DNA of 10,147 bases from Oceanospirillaceae bacterium (GTDB lineage: Bacteria; Pseudomonadota; Gammaproteobacteria; Pseudomonadales; Balneatricaceae): NCBI GenBank assembly GCA_023954795.1, contig JAGSHA010000088.1, positions 1-10,147 of the forward strand, read 5' to 3'. The notes below the pieces were generated by a model. That model did not search any database. It saw only the letters and a list, made by a program, of their open reading frames with translations, and was not told the origin of the DNA. Every line of letters begins with the position of its first letter. The stretch's first letter is position 1. A program made the translations under genes and the position numbers. Below, one piece after another: positions 7,034 to 10,147 of this stretch.

Positions 7034-7082
7034 CCGCTGAGGTGTTATCCGTACCCTGCACCCCAGCGGCGCGCTCTTTTTT
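7034..7082 (+). terminator. probable gbcA rho-independent terminator, imperfect
   Basis: CCGCTGAGGTG (7034-7044) pairs with CACCCCAGCGG (7059-7069) with one mismatch across a 14-base loop. A T-rich run, TCTTTTTT (7075-7082), follows after five further bases. The gap before the T run makes it weaker than a textbook terminator. It lies only about 15 bases beyond the 263-bp element, so without the element it would sit just after the gbcA stop. Confidence 0.5.
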
Positions 7083-7109
7083 GATCACGACAGGCACTAC
7101 CGATATACG
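7081..7109 (+). promoter_or_regulatory. candidate sigma-70-like promoter before the putative small RNA
   Basis: TTGATC (7081-7086) and TATACG (7104-7109) are spaced by 17 bases, each matching four of six consensus positions. A start about 7 bases downstream would fall at the beginning of the hairpin at 7116. The -35 box overlaps the T run of the preceding terminator. This is a by-eye match only. Confidence 0.3.
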
Positions 7110-7115
7110 AAGTCC

Positions 7116-7228
7116 CTCAGGAGCGGCCCGTCAATCGGCCGACAATCGCCGCTACCTGAGCTTCGACCCGGCACCTATGGACCTCAACAGAGAGCATGGC
7201 AAGCCAGCGATCATCGCTGGCTTTTTTA
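7116..7228 (+). ncRNA. candidate small structured RNA of about 113 nt
   Basis: The segment begins with a strong stem. CTCAGGAGCGGC (7116-7127) pairs with GCCGCTACCTGAG (7148-7160), leaving one bulged base. It ends in a perfect intrinsic terminator (7201-7228). A promoter-like pair of boxes lies just upstream. A 77-codon reading frame crosses it (7042-7275) but has no good ribosome-binding site and runs through both terminators, so a non-coding product is more likely. No known sRNA family was recognised. The alternative is a 3' untranslated structure of the gbcA transcript. Confidence 0.35.
7201..7228 (+). terminator. strong rho-independent terminator
   Basis: AAGCCAGCGA (7201-7210) and TCGCTGGCTT (7214-7223) form a perfect 10-bp stem around a TCA loop, followed by a run of T residues to 7227. 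It insulates the GGDEF gene at 7344 from transcription arriving from gbcA, and would form the 3' end of the candidate small RNA. Confidence 0.85.
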
Positions 7229-7343
7229 TGTTTAGACACATAAATATATTGTCCAACTGCATACCCTCCAACTAACTACACTAGTTATTGACTGTTTACT
7301 CGAATAAAATAAACGGTTCACATCCGTCACTGATGTAACCAAT

Positions 7344-8642
7344 ATGCCTAGCAAGAACGCTGACCAAATCCCCGGGCTGGAAACACTTTTCGATCAACTG
7401 GCCGACGCCGTGTATCTGATCGATCCTGTTACTTCAAATATCGTATGGGGTAATACTCAGGCTTGGAAAAGTCTTGGCATGAGCCCAAATGACATCCTCA
7501 ATCACAGCGTTCTAAGCCTGCAAAATGATGTACATGGTGCACCGCAGTGGAAGGATATTGCCGATGAGATATTCAAAACAGACTGCTTTCGATTTCTAGG
7601 CAGGCATCAACACCGTGATGGACATGAGATAGAAGTCGAAGTGAATACAACTCACTTCACCTGGAATGATCAACGCTTCTTTTTGTCTGTCGCCCGGGAC
7701 ATCACGAACCGAGTACTACAAGAACCTTCTGCTTCAGAAGACAACTCCAGCGAACTTTTCGCGCTCAATGAAGCCAGCGATGGCACATGGGACTGGAGCA
7801 TTCAGACTGGTGAGGTCACCTTCAGCCCACAACTCAAACGCCTTTTGGGTTATGGCCCCGATGAGATGCCGGGCGTACTGGATACCTGGAAAGACAACAT
7901 CCATCCCGAAGATGCACCGCTGGTGCTCGCCACGATACAAGAACACCTGAATGGACAGCGTCCACGCTACGAAGCCACCTATCGACTGCGTAACAGAAAC
8001 GGACACTATCTCTGGGTTCAAGATCGCGGGCGAATCTGTGAGCGCGATGAAAACGGATCACCCACCCGTGCCATGGGCATGGTTCACAACATCACCGACC
8101 AGAAACATGTGGAGCTTAATCTTCAAAAACTGGCCTCCTATGATTTGCTGACCAGCCTGGTTAATCGCCGCGAGGGGATGAAACAACTTGTACTGCAGAT
8201 GAACCTTGCCCGACGATTGAAAAAGCCACTCGGCATCGCCTACCTCGACATTGATCACTTCAAGCGGATCAACGACGTATTTGGACATCAGCAAGGTGAC
8301 GAAACACTGAAGAAACTGGCGAAAGTACTGCAGCGCGCGATACGTTCATCCGACACCATATGTCGCTGGGGTGGCGAAGAATTTCTGCTGTTTGCCAACA
8401 ACACGGACCTCGATGACATGGTGGCATTAGGCGAAAAAATCCGACGCGAAGTACGAGCCGCTTTTTTCGATGACCGCTGCCCCATCACCATCAGTCTAGG
8501 TATCACCACCTCCAACGGTGAAGAGGAAATCTCTGAAACGTTAGCGCGTGCCGACACCGCCATGTACCGTGCCAAACACAATGGGCGAAACCGCGTAGAG
8601 TTCACCTCACCCGATATGCAACCTTCATCAGTTGAGCTGTAA
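7344..8642 (+). CDS. PAS-PAS-GGDEF diguanylate cyclase
   Basis: This 432-residue protein is predicted to make c-di-GMP from two GTP. The first PAS domain (about 10-122) includes AVYLIDP and ends SVARDIT. The second, PAS_3-like with a PAC segment (about 138-258), includes DGTWDW, HPED and YLWVQDRGR and ends MVHNITD. The GGDEF domain (about 262-425) has the metal-binding motif LDIDHFK (D302, D304), the active-site motif GGEEF (343-347) and an intact inhibitory I-site RSSD (334-337). It should therefore be catalytically active and product-inhibited. No transmembrane helix or signal peptide is visible, so it is probably a cytoplasmic sensor; its ligand is unknown. The start has no strong Shine-Dalgarno sequence. 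The upstream region after the terminator at 7228 is AT-rich and includes TTGACT (7288-7293), but no convincing -10 box at the right spacing. It appears to be its own transcription unit. Confidence 0.93.
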   Translation: MPSKNADQIPGLETLFDQLADAVYLIDPVTSNIVWGNTQAWKSLGMSPNDILNHSVLSLQNDVHGAPQWKDIADEIFKTDCFRFLGRHQHRDGHEIEVEVNTTHFTWNDQRFFLSVARDITNRVLQEPSASEDNSSELFALNEASDGTWDWSIQTGEVTFSPQLKRLLGYGPDEMPGVLDTWKDNIHPEDAPLVLATIQEHLNGQRPRYEATYRLRNRNGHYLWVQDRGRICERDENGSPTRAMGMVHNITDQKHVELNLQKLASYDLLTSLVNRREGMKQLVLQMNLARRLKKPLGIAYLDIDHFKRINDVFGHQQGDETLKKLAKVLQRAIRSSDTICRWGGEEFLLFANNTDLDDMVALGEKIRREVRAAFFDDRCPITISLGITTSNGEEEISETLARADTAMYRAKHNGRNRVEFTSPDMQPSSVEL

Positions 8643-8655
8643 AGCTCAGCTTTTA
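8633..8655 (+). terminator. weak hairpin with short T run at the end of the GGDEF gene
   Basis: TGAGCT (8633-8638) and AGCTCA (8643-8648) pair around GTAA, which contains part of the stop codon. A short TTTT follows (8651-8654). The stem is only six base pairs, so termination would be inefficient. Confidence 0.3.
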
Positions 8656-8762
8656 CACCGCCCTCGCGATTATTCACTCTCGCTCAACAACACTCGTATC
8701 CGTTACGCGATACCCGCGTGTCCGTCTACACTAAGAACTAACTTCAACGCTGAGACCTACAC

Positions 8763-9761
8763 ATGGAAAATTTCCTTAACGCGATGCCCAAGGCTGAACT
8801 GCACCTGCATATCGAAGGTACCCTTGAACCGGACCTGATGTTCAGTCTGGCAGAACGTAACGGAATTAGACTGCCCTACGCGTCCGTAGAAAAGCTTAAG
8901 GCAGCATACGATTTTGGCAATCTTCAGGATTTTCTTGATCTCTACTACCAGGGTGCCGATGTCCTGCAAACAGAGCAGGATTTTTACGACCTCACCTGGG
9001 CCTACATCGAGCACTGCCGCGTGCAGCACGTGATCCATATAGAACCCTTTTTCGACCCTCAAACGCACACCGATAGAGGCATTCCCTTTGCCACAGTGAT
9101 CAACGGCATCACCCGTGCATTAGACGATGCAAAAACACAATTCGGAATAAGTTCTGAGCTGATCATGTGTTTCCTGCGCCACCTGTCTGAAGCGCAAGCC
9201 TTCGACACCTTACAACAAGCAGAACCCCATCTGGACAAGATCATCGGTATCGGTCTGGATAGCTCCGAACAAGGCCATCCACCGGCCAAGTTCGAACGCG
9301 TCTTCGCCAAAGCCAAATCGATGGGATTATTGCTCGTTGCCCATGCCGGTGAAGAAGGCCCCGCACAGAATGTTATCGATGCACTGGATATGCTGCATGT
9401 TGATCGCATCGACCACGGCGTTCGCGCGTCTGACGATCCTCAGCTCATCCAACGTCTGGCTAAAGAGAAGATCGCCCTCACCGTCTGCCCTCTCTCCAAT
9501 ACCCGCCTCAAAGTCTTCAGCGATATGAGCGAACACAACATTCTGCAGATGCTCGACGCCGGGGTAAAAGTGACGGTTAACTCTGACGATCCTGCCTACT
9601 TCGGTGGCTACCTGACGGAAAACTTCGTCGCGCTGTACCGTGCTTTAGATATGACCAAAGAACAGGCGTTGGCACTGAGCCGAAACAGTTTCGAATACAG
9701 CTTTGCCAGCCCGGAAAGGAAGGAAGAGATGCTGGGGTTGTTAGAGCAGTATCGGAGTTGA
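8763..9761 (+). CDS. adenine deaminase (adenosine deaminase-like fold)
   Basis: This 332-residue zinc amidohydrolase of the adenosine deaminase superfamily (COG1816 type) hydrolytically removes the 6-amino group of a purine in the cytoplasm. Zinc and catalytic residues are visible: H14 and H16 (AELHLHIEG), H194 and E197 (VAHAGEEG), H218 (RIDHG) and D275-D276 (NSDDP). Several segments, including DFGNLQDFLDLYYQGADVL, FFDPQTHTDRG, GLDSSEQGHPP and ENFVALY, resemble the Pseudomonas aeruginosa PA0148 type as I recall it. That type acts on adenine and makes hypoxanthine rather than inosine. The role would be purine salvage. Adenosine deaminase is the alternative. The ATG at 8763 follows GAGACCTACAC, a weak ribosome-binding site. 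It appears monocistronic, about 120 bases after the GGDEF gene and on the same strand. Confidence 0.9.
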   Translation: MENFLNAMPKAELHLHIEGTLEPDLMFSLAERNGIRLPYASVEKLKAAYDFGNLQDFLDLYYQGADVLQTEQDFYDLTWAYIEHCRVQHVIHIEPFFDPQTHTDRGIPFATVINGITRALDDAKTQFGISSELIMCFLRHLSEAQAFDTLQQAEPHLDKIIGIGLDSSEQGHPPAKFERVFAKAKSMGLLLVAHAGEEGPAQNVIDALDMLHVDRIDHGVRASDDPQLIQRLAKEKIALTVCPLSNTRLKVFSDMSEHNILQMLDAGVKVTVNSDDPAYFGGYLTENFVALYRALDMTKEQALALSRNSFEYSFASPERKEEMLGLLEQYRS

Positions 9762-9773
9762 GTAAAGTTATGT

Positions 9774-9803
9774 GAGTAGATATTCCAATGGGATTGGCTA
9801 CTC
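9774..9803. repeat. stem-loop dyad after the adenine deaminase gene
   Basis: GAGTAG (9774-9779) pairs with CTACTC (9798-9803), and CCAAT (9785-9789) with ATTGG (9793-9797) around GGG, leaving a five-base bulge on the left arm. There is no T run directly after it, so it is not a textbook terminator. It sits where base composition becomes more AT-rich. Confidence 0.4.
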
Positions 9804-9846
9804 GTATTGAGCTTCACCACTATGGCTCTTTTTGGGGTAGAGAGAT

Positions 9847-9870
9847 GTCCGCTTTCGGCACATTGCGGAC
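9847..9870. repeat. short palindrome GTCCGC...GCGGAC
   Basis: GTCCGC (9847-9852) and GCGGAC (9865-9870) flank a 12-base spacer. I recall similar TGTCCGCTTT...GCGGAC pieces in intergenic regions of gammaproteobacteria, but cannot confirm this here. It overlaps a possible upstream ATG (9845) for the next reading frame and argues that this stretch is non-coding. Confidence 0.35.
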
Positions 9871-9937
9871 ACTGGTTGTTTTCATTCTCAATGGTCTATC
9901 CTGCTTGCAACGCATTCCAAACTTTTACTGTGCGAGC

Positions 9938-10147
9938 ATGATAATGCAAACGATCTTAGATCAGGCTCATACGTGGTTTCTTGAAAAGATAACCTACACA
10001 GATTCCCTTAATATATGGCTTACTGAAGGAAAGAAAGGGGCCTCTAAAGAACGTGTCATTGGTGAGATGAGACTTAAGGAGGCAAGTCCAGTATTACCTG
10101 ATACGTCAAGCAAAAGAGTAAGGCTAATTTTTAGAAATTGTATATCG
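9938..10147 (+). CDS. unrecognised protein, 5' end of a gene cut by the window edge
   Basis: From ATG at 9938 the frame is open for 70 codons to the last base. The peptide starts MIMQTILDQAHTWFLEK and includes NIWLTEGKKG, RVIGEMRLKEASPVLPD and KRVRLIFRN. I cannot name the family. It has no signal peptide or membrane segment in this part and is rich in charged residues. Codon use (ATA, AGA, AGG, TTA) and AT-richness differ from the neighbouring genes, suggesting horizontal acquisition. ATG at 9944 is an alternative start. The frame also stays open upstream to an ATG at 9845, but that extension covers a palindrome and reads unlike protein. No clear ribosome-binding site precedes 9938. Confidence 0.55.
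   Translation, partial: MIMQTILDQAHTWFLEKITYTDSLNIWLTEGKKGASKERVIGEMRLKEASPVLPDTSSKRVRLIFRNCIS

Noticed and set aside
7042..7275. 77-codon plus-strand ORF after the element
   Set aside because: It starts inside one terminator stem, runs through the perfect terminator at 7201-7228 and has no good ribosome-binding site.
7282..7316. Promoter for the PAS-PAS-GGDEF gene from TTGACT at 7288
   Set aside because: The T/A-rich candidate -10 hexamers lie at the wrong spacing (11 bases), or match poorly at 16-17 bases.
9845..9937. Upstream extension of the right-edge ORF to ATG 9845
   Set aside because: It covers the GTCCGC...GCGGAC palindrome, and the added residues do not look like a conserved N-terminus; kept only as an alternative start.

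Overview
The window looks like the chromosome of a marine-type gammaproteobacterium, probably Oceanospirillales-like; this is inferred from gene content and moderate GC, not proven. Its best-identified locus is a divergent glycine betaine demethylase pair. gbcB, a flavin and 2Fe-2S reductase, lies on the minus strand (4044-5171). gbcA, the Rieske oxygenase, lies on the plus strand (5482-6753). Together they would convert glycine betaine to dimethylglycine plus formaldehyde. The 310-base gap between them holds two dyads that could be operators, and traces of a frameshifted minus-strand reading frame.

Downstream of gbcB on the minus strand lie a cNMP/CBS/nucleotidyltransferase (DUF294) signalling protein (2107-3984) and, two bases later, a DEDDh 3'-5' exonuclease (1388-2104). 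Further along is a possible 39-codon ORF (1231-1350), then a GAF-PAS-GGDEF protein that runs off the left edge (1-1217).

On the plus strand, gbcA is followed immediately by a 263-bp non-coding element (6754-7016). It has near-perfect terminal inverted repeats, each half folds into nested hairpins, and it is flanked by TAA on both sides. The left TAA is the gbcA stop codon. After it come an imperfect intrinsic terminator, a candidate small structured RNA with its own promoter-like sequence and a perfect intrinsic terminator (7116-7228), a PAS-PAS-GGDEF diguanylate cyclase with an intact I-site (7344-8642), and an adenine-deaminase-type amidohydrolase (8763-9761).

The last ~385 bases look more AT-rich. 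They hold two short dyads and the 5' end of an unrecognised gene that remains open to the right edge (9938-10147).

The window therefore combines betaine catabolism, purine salvage and two c-di-GMP synthases around a possible small mobile element. No tRNA, rRNA, CRISPR array or transposase gene was seen.
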